From assembly GCA_039177505.1 (NCBI GenBank), contig JBCDFR010000011.1, positions 1-64,000 on the forward strand: a stretch of 64,000 nt of DNA, given 5' to 3'. The notes beneath the pieces were generated by a model. That model worked only from the letters and a program-made list of their open reading frames with translations, was not told the DNA's origin and did no database searches. Source of the DNA: JABSQH01 sp039177505 (lineage in GTDB: Bacteria; Actinomycetota; Acidimicrobiia; Acidimicrobiales; Ilumatobacteraceae). The translations under genes and the position numbers were made by a program. Positions 1-8,009 of this stretch are shown piece by piece; position 1 is the stretch's first letter, and each line of letters begins with the position of its first letter.

Positions 1-386
1 CGGCTGAGCTCGGTTGGGATACCGCACACCGCAGTGCCGTCGAAGATCCATCGAGGCGGCAGGTACCGAACCCACGACTTGCGGTCCGTCTCGGGGATCC
101 ACTCGACGCGCACGCCACCCAGTGCGTTCGACAGCACGTGGTACTTGGCGCACGCCACCGCATCGGGCTCGGCGGTGAGCCCGAGCTTCTCCAACCCGGG
201 ATGAAACGCTTCGAGGTGCTGGTTGCGGAACACGCGAAACACGACGTCGGCGGCTCGCTCGGTACCCAATCTGGTGACCATTCCGAGCAACAGGCCGGTG
301 AGCTGGCGGTGGTACAGCTCGGCCAAGGCGGCCCACGCGGCGGGGTTGTCGACGGCGCTCGGTTCTGACGACTGCGAATCGTTCAT
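1..386 (-). CDS. Unrecognised protein, 3' end beyond window
   Basis: An open frame of about 128 codons runs leftward from an ATG at 386 to the window edge without a stop, so the C-terminus is missing. The visible part is soluble, begins with a Ser/Asn-rich stretch, continues with a helical segment rich in Leu and Arg, and ends in a Trp/Tyr/Arg-rich region (RVEWIPETDRKSWVRYLPP, near residues 92-110). I do not recognise the family. The gene is divergent from the enoyl-CoA hydratase gene and shares with it the 81-bp intergenic region holding the double palindrome at 415-456, so both are probably controlled by the TetR protein encoded at 1388. A second in-frame start, 8 bases upstream, is not available; ATG at 386 is the first plausible start. 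Confidence 0.6.
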   Translation of the reverse strand, partial: MNDSQSSEPSAVDNPAAWAALAELYHRQLTGLLLGMVTRLGTERAADVVFRVFRNQHLEAFHPGLEKLGLTAEPDAVACAKYHVLSNALGGVRVEWIPETDRKSWVRYLPPRWIFDGTAVCGIPTELS

Positions 387-414
387 CGGCTCATCCTGAC
401 ACGAATCGCTTGAA

Positions 415-456
415 AAGTGAATTGATTTCACCTAGCCTGGTGAAATCAGTTCACTT
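415..456. promoter_or_regulatory. Double palindromic operator, TetR type
   Basis: Two 18-bp arms, AAGTGAATTGATTTCACC (415-432) and GGTGAAATCAGTTCACTT (439-456), are inverted copies with one mismatch and a 6-bp spacer. Each arm is itself a short palindrome of the form TGAA-N5-TTCA, so the region looks like two adjacent operator sites. It lies between the divergent genes starting at 386 and 468 and ends 11 bases before the start at 468, where a transcription start would be blocked. The TetR protein encoded at 1388-1990 is the obvious candidate ligand; that pairing is inferred from proximity. Confidence 0.75.
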
Positions 457-467
457 ATGGAGGAACC

Positions 468-1361
468 ATGGACTTCGAGACCGTGCTCTACGACGTCGAC
501 GCACCGATCGCCACGATCACGCTCAATCGACCCGAGGAACTCAACACGATCGTGCCGCCGATGCCCGACGAGTTCGAGGAAGCGGTGCGCCTGGCGACCG
601 TCGACGACACGGTGAAGGTGATCATCGTGCGCGGTGCCGGCCGGGCGTTCTGCGGTGGGTACAACTTCGGGGGCGGGTTCAACCACTGGGGCGAACGAAT
701 CAGCACCGACGGCCAGTGGGATCCGGGCAAGGACTTCGCCTGGAGCACCGACCGGCTCACCGCGCCGACGCAGAAGTTCATGGCGATCTGGCACACCCAC
801 AAGCCGGTGATCGTGCAGATTCACGGCTGGTGCGTGGGCGGCGCGAGTGACACGGCACTCTGCGGCGATCTGGTGATCGCGTCTGACGACGCGCGCATCG
901 GCACGCCCTACTCGCGCATGTGGGGCGCGTACCTCAGCGGGATGTGGCTGTACCGACTGGGCTTGACCAAGGCCAAGGAGTACGCACTCACCGGTAAGGC
1001 CTTGTCGGGTGTCGAAGCTGCCGATATCGGATTGATCAACGAGTCGGTGCCGTTCGAACAACTCGAAGACACAGTGCGCGAACGAGCGCTGCAGCTGGCC
1101 TCCATTCCCGCGTCGCAGCTGGCGGCGATGAAGCTCGTCGTCAACCACGCGTACGAGAACATGGGGGTGTCGAGCACCCAGGTGCTCGGCCCGATCCTCG
1201 ACGGTCTCATGCGCAACACCCCCGACGCCATCGAGTTCATCGAGCGGGCGCAGTCCGACGGCGTGCGCTCGGTGATCACCGACCGCGACGGACTGTTCGG
1301 TGACTACAGCCAGGCGCCACACGACCAACAGCCGGACCCGTCGCACGTAATCACGCCGTAG
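468..1361 (+). CDS. Enoyl-CoA hydratase/isomerase family protein
   Basis: Crotonase-fold enzyme of 297 residues acting on acyl-CoA thioesters, probably in fatty-acid or aromatic-acid beta-oxidation. The two oxyanion-hole segments are clear: GAGRAFCGGYN near residues 56-66 and HGWCVGGASD near residues 119-128. The usual catalytic Glu of hydratases is not obvious in the second segment, so an isomerase, hydrolase or other crotonase-type reaction is equally possible. The ATG at 468 is preceded by a good Shine-Dalgarno (GGAGG at 459-463), and the promoter region contains a double palindrome. A TetR gene follows 26 bases downstream on the same strand, which suggests a self-regulated acyl-CoA-responsive unit. 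Confidence 0.88.
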   Translation: MDFETVLYDVDAPIATITLNRPEELNTIVPPMPDEFEEAVRLATVDDTVKVIIVRGAGRAFCGGYNFGGGFNHWGERISTDGQWDPGKDFAWSTDRLTAPTQKFMAIWHTHKPVIVQIHGWCVGGASDTALCGDLVIASDDARIGTPYSRMWGAYLSGMWLYRLGLTKAKEYALTGKALSGVEAADIGLINESVPFEQLEDTVRERALQLASIPASQLAAMKLVVNHAYENMGVSSTQVLGPILDGLMRNTPDAIEFIERAQSDGVRSVITDRDGLFGDYSQAPHDQQPDPSHVITP

Positions 1362-1387
1362 CGCACGCGGCACGGCATCATGGCCAC

Positions 1388-1990
1388 ATGACGGCCGCAC
1401 CGAGCGACCATCTCACCGACAAGGGTCGACGTACACGCGAGCGCCTGCTCGAAGTGGCCGGCCTGGAACTGCTCGATCATGGCGTCGTCGAAGTCACCGC
1501 CGTCGCGGAGCGCGCCGGCGTGAGCGTCGGGTTGTTGTATCGCTACTTCGCGAACAAGGACGGGTTGATCACCGCGCTCATCGATGAGTTCTACGACCAG
1601 TACGAAGCGGTGGTGCTCGCCGAGGCGCCGCCGGCGGATGTGCACTGGACCGAGTTCGAGCGGGCGCGCATCGTGCGCGAGGTCGGGTTCGTGTTCGATC
1701 ATCCGCTCGGTCGGGCGATCATCGGAGGGCCGCCTGCCGAGCCGGCGGCCGCGCTCGCCGACGGACGCCGTCTCGGTCGGCACATCGAAATGGCGGCGCG
1801 CAACATCGCCCACGGTGTACGCCGCGGCGAGATCGACGTATCGGTCGACCACCGTTTGGCTGGCGCCGCGATCATTGGCGGATTGAGGTCGTGCTTGGCC
1901 ATGGCACTGGCCAACGGCAACGACATCAGCCGCAACGACGTGGTCGAAGCCGTTGAACAAGCATCAGCAGGACTCATACGACCCAACTGA
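1388..1990 (+). CDS. TetR/AcrR family transcriptional regulator
   Basis: A 200-residue regulator with an N-terminal helix-turn-helix (residues about 14-60; AERAGVSVGLLYRYFANKDG is the recognition region) and an unassigned all-helical ligand domain. The helix-turn-helix YRYFANKDGL segment is typical of TetR proteins. It lies directly behind the enoyl-CoA hydratase gene on the same strand, so it is probably cotranscribed with it and represses the divergent promoters at the 415-456 palindrome. By analogy with similar pairs the ligand may be an acyl-CoA, but nothing in the C-terminal domain proves this. Confidence 0.9.
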   Translation: MTAAPSDHLTDKGRRTRERLLEVAGLELLDHGVVEVTAVAERAGVSVGLLYRYFANKDGLITALIDEFYDQYEAVVLAEAPPADVHWTEFERARIVREVGFVFDHPLGRAIIGGPPAEPAAALADGRRLGRHIEMAARNIAHGVRRGEIDVSVDHRLAGAAIIGGLRSCLAMALANGNDISRNDVVEAVEQASAGLIRPN

Positions 1991-2149
1991 CGGCGCCCGG
2001 GCGCGGCCGACGCTGGCCCCTTTCACCGATACGATCGAACCCCAGACAGCGGCCGGCCCGCACGTTTGCCGAGCGCACCCAACGTGACTGCCGACCGACG
2101 GCGGGCCGCAGTACTTCCAGACCCCCACATTACGAGAGAACGATCACCC

Positions 2150-2596
2150 GTGAGCGCAACACCATTCGAGACCAACGACATCATCCCGGTGCTGAACAAC
2201 ATCATGAAAGCAGAGCTTTCCGGGGTGGTGCGATACACCCACTACGCCCTGGTGATCACCGGGCCCAACCGCCTCCCGCTCGTCGACTTCATGAACGCCC
2301 AAGCCACCGAGTCGCTCACCCACGCCCAACAAGCTGGCGAAATCCTCACCGGGCTCGGCGGCCATCCCGAGCAGGGCATCTCATCGATCGAAGAATCGCA
2401 CGACCACTCGATCGAGACCATCCTGCACGAGTCGATCGCCCACGAGCAGCGTGCGCTCGAGCTATACCGAGAGCTCCTCGGGCTCGCCGAGGATCGATCG
2501 GTGTACCTCGAAGAGTACGCACGGACCCAGATCGGCGCCGAGGAACTGCACGCCATCGAACTGAACAAGCTGTTGCGCGACTACGCCATCGGCTGA
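2150..2596 (+). CDS. Bacterioferritin-like ferritin-fold protein
   Basis: A 148-residue four-helix-bundle protein, presumed to bind a di-iron centre for iron storage or peroxide consumption. Candidate ligands are Glu22 (helix 1, KAELSGVVRY), Glu54 and His58 (ATESLTHAQQ), a Glu in HEQRALELY, and Glu131/Glu132 with His134 (AEELHAIEL). The first Glu-His pair is spaced ExxxH, whereas classical bacterioferritin has ExxH, so this is a relative rather than a typical Bfr; no obvious haem-ligating Met was identified. The frame is open upstream, but GTG at 2150, preceded by GAGAG, gives the length and N-terminus expected of the family. It appears to be a single gene after a 159-bp spacer. Confidence 0.8.
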   Translation: MSATPFETNDIIPVLNNIMKAELSGVVRYTHYALVITGPNRLPLVDFMNAQATESLTHAQQAGEILTGLGGHPEQGISSIEESHDHSIETILHESIAHEQRALELYRELLGLAEDRSVYLEEYARTQIGAEELHAIELNKLLRDYAIG

Positions 2597-2613
2597 TCCG
2601 TAGCGCATCTACG

Positions 2614-3438
2614 GTGGACGACATGTCGAGCACCGCATCGCCGTCCCGCCCCGTCCGGATCGCTGTCCAGCTACACCCCCAACACGCCGACTACGGCGCA
2701 CTGCGCGACGCCGTGGCGCGAGCGGAGTCGATGGGAGTCGATGTGGTCTACAACTGGGACCACTTCTTCCCGCTGTACGGCGAGGCCGACGGCAAACACT
2801 TCGAAGCGTGGACGATGCTCGCTGCATGGGCCGAGCAGACGAGCTCGATCGAGATCGGCTGCCTCGTCACGTGCAACTCGTATCGCAATCCCGAACTGTT
2901 GGCCGACATGGCTCGGACGGTCGACCACATCAGTGGCGGTCGCTTGATCCTCGGCATGGGCTCTGGCTGGTTCCAGCGTGACTACGACGAATACGGCTAC
3001 GAGTTCGGGACCGCCGGCTCACGTCTCGACGCGTTGGGCGACAACCTGCCACGCATCGAGTCGCGTTGGGCGGCGCTCAATCCGGCACCGACCCGCAACA
3101 TCCCGATCTTGATCGGCGGCACCGGCCCGAAGAAGACGCTGCGGCACGTCGCCCGTCATGCGTCGATGTGGCACGCGCTCTTTCCAGGCCAACCCGACGA
3201 TCTCCGTCCGGCGGTCGAGGCGTTACGTGGCTGGTGCGCGCAGTTCGACCGCGACCCGACCGACATCGAGTGGGGCATCGGCCTCCAGCCGGGTGACGCG
3301 GACCGTGTATTCGACGCCTATGCACAGGAGTACCTGGCAATGGGGTTCACGCAGATCACCTTCGGGACCAACGGCCCGGACTACTCCTTCAGCGGACTCG
3401 ATCGGTGGCTCGCGTGGCGCGATGAGCTGAACGGGTAG
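2614..3438 (+). CDS. LLM-class (luciferase-like) oxidoreductase, F420 type
   Basis: A 274-residue TIM-barrel protein of the bacterial-luciferase-like superfamily. The N-terminal barrel strand (VRIAVQLHP), the segment DVVYNWDHFFPLYG and the conserved IGCLVTCNSYRNPELLA and GRLILGMGSGWF regions are characteristic of the actinobacterial F420-dependent branch. The substrate cannot be read from the sequence. Start is GTG at 2614 or ATG at 2623; neither has a strong ribosome-binding site. It is separated by only 17 bases from the ferritin-like gene and converges with the hydrolase gene at 3451, with a hairpin spanning both stop codons. Confidence 0.88.
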   Translation: MDDMSSTASPSRPVRIAVQLHPQHADYGALRDAVARAESMGVDVVYNWDHFFPLYGEADGKHFEAWTMLAAWAEQTSSIEIGCLVTCNSYRNPELLADMARTVDHISGGRLILGMGSGWFQRDYDEYGYEFGTAGSRLDALGDNLPRIESRWAALNPAPTRNIPILIGGTGPKKTLRHVARHASMWHALFPGQPDDLRPAVEALRGWCAQFDRDPTDIEWGIGLQPGDADRVFDAYAQEYLAMGFTQITFGTNGPDYSFSGLDRWLAWRDELNG

Positions 3439-3454
3439 CCCCCACAGGCGCTAC
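3435..3454. terminator. Hairpin spanning convergent stop codons
   Basis: GTAGCCCC (3435-3442) and GGCGCTAC (3447-3454) form an 8-bp stem with one mismatch and the loop CACA. It contains the TAG stops of both convergent genes. Part of the symmetry is automatic because complementary stop codons face each other, but the stem is longer than that would give. No U-tract follows, so termination activity is only a suggestion. Confidence 0.4.
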
Positions 3455-4173
3455 GCCGCGAGCGCGTCGGCGACGATCGTCCACACGTCGGGGTCGACGC
3501 CGAGACCGAAGTGCGACGATCCGACCTCGACATGGGTCATGTTGGTGGCCCACGGATCGATGCACGCCTTCCAATCGACGACCGCGTCAGCCTTGGTATA
3601 GATCGCCGTCGCCGGGAGCGTGAGTGGGTCGGTGCGGTTGGCTTCGTCTTGCAGTGCGGCGATGCGGGCGCACTCTTCGGCGCCGAACCGGCTGGCACCG
3701 GCGGTGTAACTCGGCCCACCCTGGGCGGGCGTGCCGAAGGTGACGAGCCGCTCGACCAGATCGGGCCGATTGCGCGCGGTCTCTCGTGCGATCACCCCGC
3801 CGAGCGACCAGCCGACGAGATGCACAGGCCGGCCGTCACCATCGGCGACGAGCTGCTCGAGAATGGGCTCGAAACACTCGACGGTGCTCTCCACGTCGCT
3901 GCCATTGCGGCCCAGCCCCCAGGGCACGGCGTCGTGACCGAGCGAACCGAGGTACCACCGCAAGGGTGCCAGCGTCTCCGATCCGGTCAACCACCCCGGA
4001 ATGTCGACAATCCGGCGGCCGTCGCCGCGCGCCGCACGTCGCAACCCGGGCGACTTGTAGAGCAGGCGCCACGGTTGCAGTGCGGTCGTCCACTCGGCAG
4101 CCAAGCGCGTTCGCGCGGGTGGACCCGTCGGTGACGCCGTTGTCGGCAGTCCGGTGACGGGGCGGTCGTCCAT
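3451..4173 (-). CDS. Alpha/beta hydrolase
   Basis: A 240-residue serine hydrolase of the alpha/beta fold, cytoplasmic by absence of a signal. The nucleophile elbow is GWSLGG (Ser123); the acid is Asp196 or Asp200 in TKADAVVDW and the base His221 in SSHFGLG. The segment IPGWLTGSETL replaces the usual HG oxyanion motif. The frame stays open to 4248, but upstream starts would put coding sequence through the palindromic operator 4172-4215, so the ATG at 4173 is preferred. The gene is divergent from a TetR gene, which very probably represses it. Similar hydrolases act on esters or lactones; the true substrate is unknown. Confidence 0.82.
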   Translation of the reverse strand: MDDRPVTGLPTTASPTGPPARTRLAAEWTTALQPWRLLYKSPGLRRAARGDGRRIVDIPGWLTGSETLAPLRWYLGSLGHDAVPWGLGRNGSDVESTVECFEPILEQLVADGDGRPVHLVGWSLGGVIARETARNRPDLVERLVTFGTPAQGGPSYTAGASRFGAEECARIAALQDEANRTDPLTLPATAIYTKADAVVDWKACIDPWATNMTHVEVGSSHFGLGVDPDVWTIVADALAA

Positions 4174-4215
4174 GACGGTGTCATGCATGTGATCCAGTAT
4201 GCATGACACTGTCAT
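4172..4215. promoter_or_regulatory. Double palindromic operator between divergent genes
   Basis: The arms ATGACGGTGTCATGCAT (4172-4188) and ATGCATGACACTGTCAT (4199-4215) are inverted copies with one mismatch and a 10-bp spacer. Each contains ATGAC-N3-GTCAT, a perfect 13-bp palindrome, so there are two TetR-type sites. The array overlaps the start codon of the hydrolase and lies just before the GTG start of the TetR gene, so binding would shut off both divergent promoters. Confidence 0.78.
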
Positions 4216-4225
4216 ACTTGGCAAC

Positions 4226-4843
4226 GTGGAGCAGTCCGCGAGCCGCACGATTCGCCGTCAGCCGTCGGTGTCCACCGACGCTGTGCTCGATACCGCCGAG
4301 CGTCTGTTGCGTAAGCACGGATTCGATGGCATCTCCGTGCGGCGGATCGCCGAGGAGCTCGGAGCGTCGCGTCAAGTGGTGTACACCCACTTCGCCGGAA
4401 TGAATGGACTGCTCGACGAACTCCACCGACGGCTGTCAAGGCGATTGATCGACGCCGTCGATGCCGTCGACGCGCCCGGCGGCACCATCACTCACCTGGT
4501 GGGCGCAGCCGCCGCCTATCGAGCGACAGCACGCCGATGGCCCGAGCTCTACCAGCTGGTGTTCGAGCGGCCGATCACCGACTACGAGATCGGACCCGCA
4601 GCCGTGGCCGAAGGCGTGCACTCGTTCGAGATGATCATCGACATCGCCGCCCAGTGGCTGCACATCACCGCCGGTGTCGCCGATCCGTCGCGGCGCGCCG
4701 CAGTTGATCTAGCGCGGGCGATGTGGTCGTCGCTCCACGGATTCGTCGTGCTCGAACGCGTCGGGTTCGCCACACCTGTCGACACCGACCGCCTCTCCGA
4801 GCAGTCGGTCGTGGCGCTTCTCGACGGCTGGTCGGCGTCTTAG
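4226..4843 (+). CDS. TetR family transcriptional regulator
   Basis: A 205-residue regulator. The helix-turn-helix lies around residues 18-60 with the recognition segment AEELGASRQVVYTHFAG; the rest is a helical C-terminal domain of the type (WHG-like, with RATARRWPELYQLVFE) found in many actinobacterial TetR proteins. An ATG at 4199 would also be in frame but lies inside the operator arm; GTG at 4226 places the protein just after it and gives a normal N-terminus. It is divergent from the hydrolase and probably controls both genes. The inducing ligand is unknown. Confidence 0.88.
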   Translation: MEQSASRTIRRQPSVSTDAVLDTAERLLRKHGFDGISVRRIAEELGASRQVVYTHFAGMNGLLDELHRRLSRRLIDAVDAVDAPGGTITHLVGAAAAYRATARRWPELYQLVFERPITDYEIGPAAVAEGVHSFEMIIDIAAQWLHITAGVADPSRRAAVDLARAMWSSLHGFVVLERVGFATPVDTDRLSEQSVVALLDGWSAS

Positions 4844-4852
4844 GGCTACCAG

Positions 4853-7800
4853 TCAACACCCGGCGGGCACGCGGATTCTGCGATCGACCGGCATGTCGCT
4901 GATCACGATCGCCTCGCCCTGCGGCGGAGTGATCACGACGTCGACGACCGTTGCAGCACCCAGTCCTAGATGGGCGACGGGCTCCACACCACCACCGAAC
5001 CCCTGGGCGCCGCCGATCTCGTCGAAGGCGATCAGTGCGTCGGGCTCACCGACACTGCCGGCCCGATAGGCGGCGACGGTCGTCCCCGGCCCGCCGCCGA
5101 GCGAGGCAGCGACCGCAACATCGAGAAAGTGACCGCTCGGCGTGCGGTTGAGCAGCAGCCGCGAGGGCAGCCCCGGGTCCCACTCCACGAGCAGCACGTC
5201 GAGCCGCCCGTCGCGATCGACGTCCGCCGTTGGTGCACTCACCCAGTATTGGCCGTCTCCGAGCCCGCTCGGTGGCGCAAACCGTGGCGAGTCGGCATCG
5301 GCCTGGTTCATGAACACCGCCGGCTCGACCTCGTTGTCGAGTCCGCCGCTGGTCAGCACGTCGACGCGTCCGTCGTTGTCGAGGTCAACAAGCGCCACGT
5401 GCGGTGCCTTCGACGACAGCCCGGCCAACCCCGCCTCGGTCGTGATGTCGACGAGCTCAAGATCACCGGGTTCGGAGCGGTTCTCGTACAGCCTGACCGG
5501 GACCGGCTCTCCGCCCTCCGCGGCGGAGTTGAAGTGTTGGCCGATCAGCACATCGAGGTCTCCGTCGCCGTCAACGTCACCGAGCGCCACGCCTGCCGGA
5601 TCATCCTCATCACCGAACAGCTCCCACGGTTCGATCGCGCCGACCACCTCCTCGAGCCCCGAGCCCGTCCCCAGGAACACGCGGTTCGACCCACCGACGA
5701 CCAGGTCCGTGAGGCCATCACCGTCGAGGTCGCCGGTTGCGAGCCCGAGACCCCACACGTCGTCGGGCCACCAAGCGCCGCGGAACGGTTCGAACCGCAT
5801 GTCGCCGAGGTTGCGATAGAGCCGGCTCGAACGGCCGCGGAACCGATCTTCGAGGATGACCAGGTCGTGGAGCCCGTCGCGGTCGACGTCGATCACCCCG
5901 ACCGATCTCCCAGGTGACTCGTCGTCGAGCCCGCTGTTGCGCACGGGAACGAACTGTCCGTCGTCGTTGCGCCACACCTGTGACGGCGTCGGACTCGAAC
6001 CACTGACGTTGCGGGCGAGCACCAGGTCGAGATCACCGTCCAGATCGAGGTCGGTGAACAACGCCCCGCTCGTCCGTCCGATCGGGGCGTCGAGGGCGAG
6101 ATCGCTCCAACTCCCATCAGCCGTGCCGCCGAGGAGGCGATCCGGATTCGGGACGGAGGCGCCGCGTTGTCGGTAGTCCTCGGCCGGGCGGTCACCGAAC
6201 GTGCCGACCACGAGGTCGACGAGCTGATCACCGTCGACATCGCCCCATGCCGCGGCGTGACCCATCATCCCGACCAGCGCGTCGTCGAGCCCACTCGCGG
6301 CGGTGACGTCCTCCCAGCGGATCTCGCCGGTGGACTCCGCCGACGACACCGGTGCTGCCCAGCAGGTGAGCCCCGCGACCTCCGTCGACGCAGTGGACTC
6401 GACCGACACACCGGTGGTGCGCCCGTCGCCGGGGAGGTCGATCTGTAGGAGCACGACCTCGCCGAACGTCGAGTCGTCGCGTGTGGACACCGGGGCGCTG
6501 TTGAGGCCGACGAAGAGCCGCCGCCGCTCGGCATCGAGCACAAGGTTGTACGTGCCGCCTGCGGTGAGCCCGAGCGCGTCCTCGGTCAGCGGATTGAGTT
6601 CGACGATCTTGTCGATCGAGCCGGTCGCAGTGTCCAACGCCATCAGCGGGGTACCGGACGTCCATGCAGAGCCGTGAGCACCCGGGATGAAGTACACCGT
6701 CGAGCCGTCGGGCTCCATGGCGATCGAGGCGACGTAGCCGGGGGCTTCACCGAGTTCGTCGATGCTGCCGTCGGGTCGCAATGCGAAGAACTTGTTGTCC
6801 GGCCGGTTCGTGATCCCGTAGATCGTGCCGTCGGGTGCCGGCGGGGTCGCCGCCCGCAGAAACCGGCCGGGTATCGGGTCGGGCAACTCCGTCATCTCGC
6901 CGGTCGATGGGCTCCACCGCGTGAGGTGGCCTTCCGGCGACGAGAACAGCACGGCGCCATCGGATTCGATGGCCATCGCACGAAACCCGACGTGGGCCGG
7001 GGAGTCGTCGAGGATGGTGGACTCGCCCGTCGCCGTGTCGTAGCTGAACAGCACGCCGGCGTCGGGCGACGACTCCGGATCGACCGCCTCACCGAACAGG
7101 ACGGTCGAGGCGGCTGAGCCGGCCATCGACGGTGTGCCGTGATCCTCGACCGGCACACCGAGCGCGCTGGTAGTTCGGGCGGTCGGGTCGAGGCGGAACA
7201 GGACGTCGCCGTCGTAGCCGTTCTGGTATTCGAGTCCACGGCGCGATCCCCAGTAGGTCGACGTGTAGATGTGGTCGCACGGCCCGACGATCATCTGCGC
7301 GTGCACCTTGCCAAAACCCCATGCCCCGCGCTGGTGGTCGACGAGCGACAGTGCGTCGCCGATCATCCGCAGTTCGCCGCTCTCGGGGTCGTACTCGTAG
7401 AGGTAGCTGTTGCCGTCAGCACCGAGGTGATCGCCGACCGCTGAGAAGAACCGCCCGTCGCTGATCACCGCCCCCTGGCCCCACTGCGACCACGGCGCCC
7501 CGGTGTCGCTCGGACCGGGATACACCGCCCCGGTCACTCGTAGCCCGTCGTCGCGCGCGAGCAACTCCTCCATCGTGGTCTCGTCGAGGGTCGACCATTC
7601 CGTGGCATCAGGGTCGGGCGGTAGGCACGCTGCGTCGGCAGGAGCTGAGGTCGATGGTGCCTGGGCCGATGGTGCCTGGGCCGATGGTGCCTGGGCCGAT
7701 GTCGGCGGCACGGCCGAGGTTGCCGTGGGCGCCGGCCCGCCGCTGGTCGGCGATGACGACACCGGTTCGGCCGCCGACGTCGTCGAGGGCGAGGCGTCGA

Positions 7801-7888
7801 CAGCGGAAGACACCGCTGTGTTGTCCTCGCCGGCCGTGCACGCCGCGAGCAAGGCCCCCACTGCGAACGCAAGCACGACGCGACGCAC
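4853..7888 (-). CDS. Lipoprotein with beta-propeller and FG-GAP repeats
   Basis: A surface lipoprotein of about 1011 residues. The GTG at 7888 gives a lipoprotein signal with lipobox LLAAC (Cys17); the frame is open much further upstream, but that would bury the signal. A Ser/Thr/Pro/Ala linker (residues 20-90, partly encoded by a 15-bp tandem repeat) leads to a beta-propeller-like region with recurrent FALRPDGS and LFRLDP-type blades (about 100-510). The C-terminal half carries about seven FG-GAP/VCBS calcium-binding repeats of DxDxDG form near residues 551, 614, 668, 723, 771, 836 and 889. The C-terminal PPQGEAIVISDMPVDRRIRV segment resembles the UnbV/ASPIC end domain. It probably binds polymers or other cells; divergent from the sugar-dehydrogenase-like lipoprotein. 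Confidence 0.8.
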   Translation of the reverse strand: MRRVVLAFAVGALLAACTAGEDNTAVSSAVDASPSTTSAAEPVSSSPTSGGPAPTATSAVPPTSAQAPSAQAPSAQAPSTSAPADAACLPPDPDATEWSTLDETTMEELLARDDGLRVTGAVYPGPSDTGAPWSQWGQGAVISDGRFFSAVGDHLGADGNSYLYEYDPESGELRMIGDALSLVDHQRGAWGFGKVHAQMIVGPCDHIYTSTYWGSRRGLEYQNGYDGDVLFRLDPTARTTSALGVPVEDHGTPSMAGSAASTVLFGEAVDPESSPDAGVLFSYDTATGESTILDDSPAHVGFRAMAIESDGAVLFSSPEGHLTRWSPSTGEMTELPDPIPGRFLRAATPPAPDGTIYGITNRPDNKFFALRPDGSIDELGEAPGYVASIAMEPDGSTVYFIPGAHGSAWTSGTPLMALDTATGSIDKIVELNPLTEDALGLTAGGTYNLVLDAERRRLFVGLNSAPVSTRDDSTFGEVVLLQIDLPGDGRTTGVSVESTASTEVAGLTCWAAPVSSAESTGEIRWEDVTAASGLDDALVGMMGHAAAWGDVDGDQLVDLVVGTFGDRPAEDYRQRGASVPNPDRLLGGTADGSWSDLALDAPIGRTSGALFTDLDLDGDLDLVLARNVSGSSPTPSQVWRNDDGQFVPVRNSGLDDESPGRSVGVIDVDRDGLHDLVILEDRFRGRSSRLYRNLGDMRFEPFRGAWWPDDVWGLGLATGDLDGDGLTDLVVGGSNRVFLGTGSGLEEVVGAIEPWELFGDEDDPAGVALGDVDGDGDLDVLIGQHFNSAAEGGEPVPVRLYENRSEPGDLELVDITTEAGLAGLSSKAPHVALVDLDNDGRVDVLTSGGLDNEVEPAVFMNQADADSPRFAPPSGLGDGQYWVSAPTADVDRDGRLDVLLVEWDPGLPSRLLLNRTPSGHFLDVAVAASLGGGPGTTVAAYRAGSVGEPDALIAFDEIGGAQGFGGGVEPVAHLGLGAATVVDVVITPPQGEAIVISDMPVDRRIRVPAGC
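7652..7701. repeat. 15-bp tandem repeat, about 3.3 copies
   Basis: CGATGGTGCCTGGGC is repeated perfectly at 7652-7666, 7667-7681 and 7682-7696, followed by a partial copy. It encodes the APSAQ repeat in the linker of the lipoprotein on the minus strand. Perfect identity between copies suggests recent expansion by slippage and likely length variation between strains. Confidence 0.9.
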
Positions 7889-8009
7889 ACCACAAGTCTT
7901 GCCGATCGCGCCCGGGTCGTGGGAGCGGGACGCATCACAATCCGACACGGTGCTCGAGAACGGGCCACCCAGCATGGGACGTGACCTACTTCGCCGACGA
8001 TGGAATGAT

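Noticed and set aside
1991..2149. GC-rich palindromic GCGCCCGGGCGC after the first TetR gene as a terminator
   Set aside because: The stem is short, without a U-tract, and such palindromes are common in high-GC DNA.
7503..8009. N-terminal extension of the sugar-dehydrogenase lipoprotein into 7503-8009
   Set aside because: It would put a long low-complexity region before a perfect lipoprotein signal and overlap the divergent lipoprotein gene.
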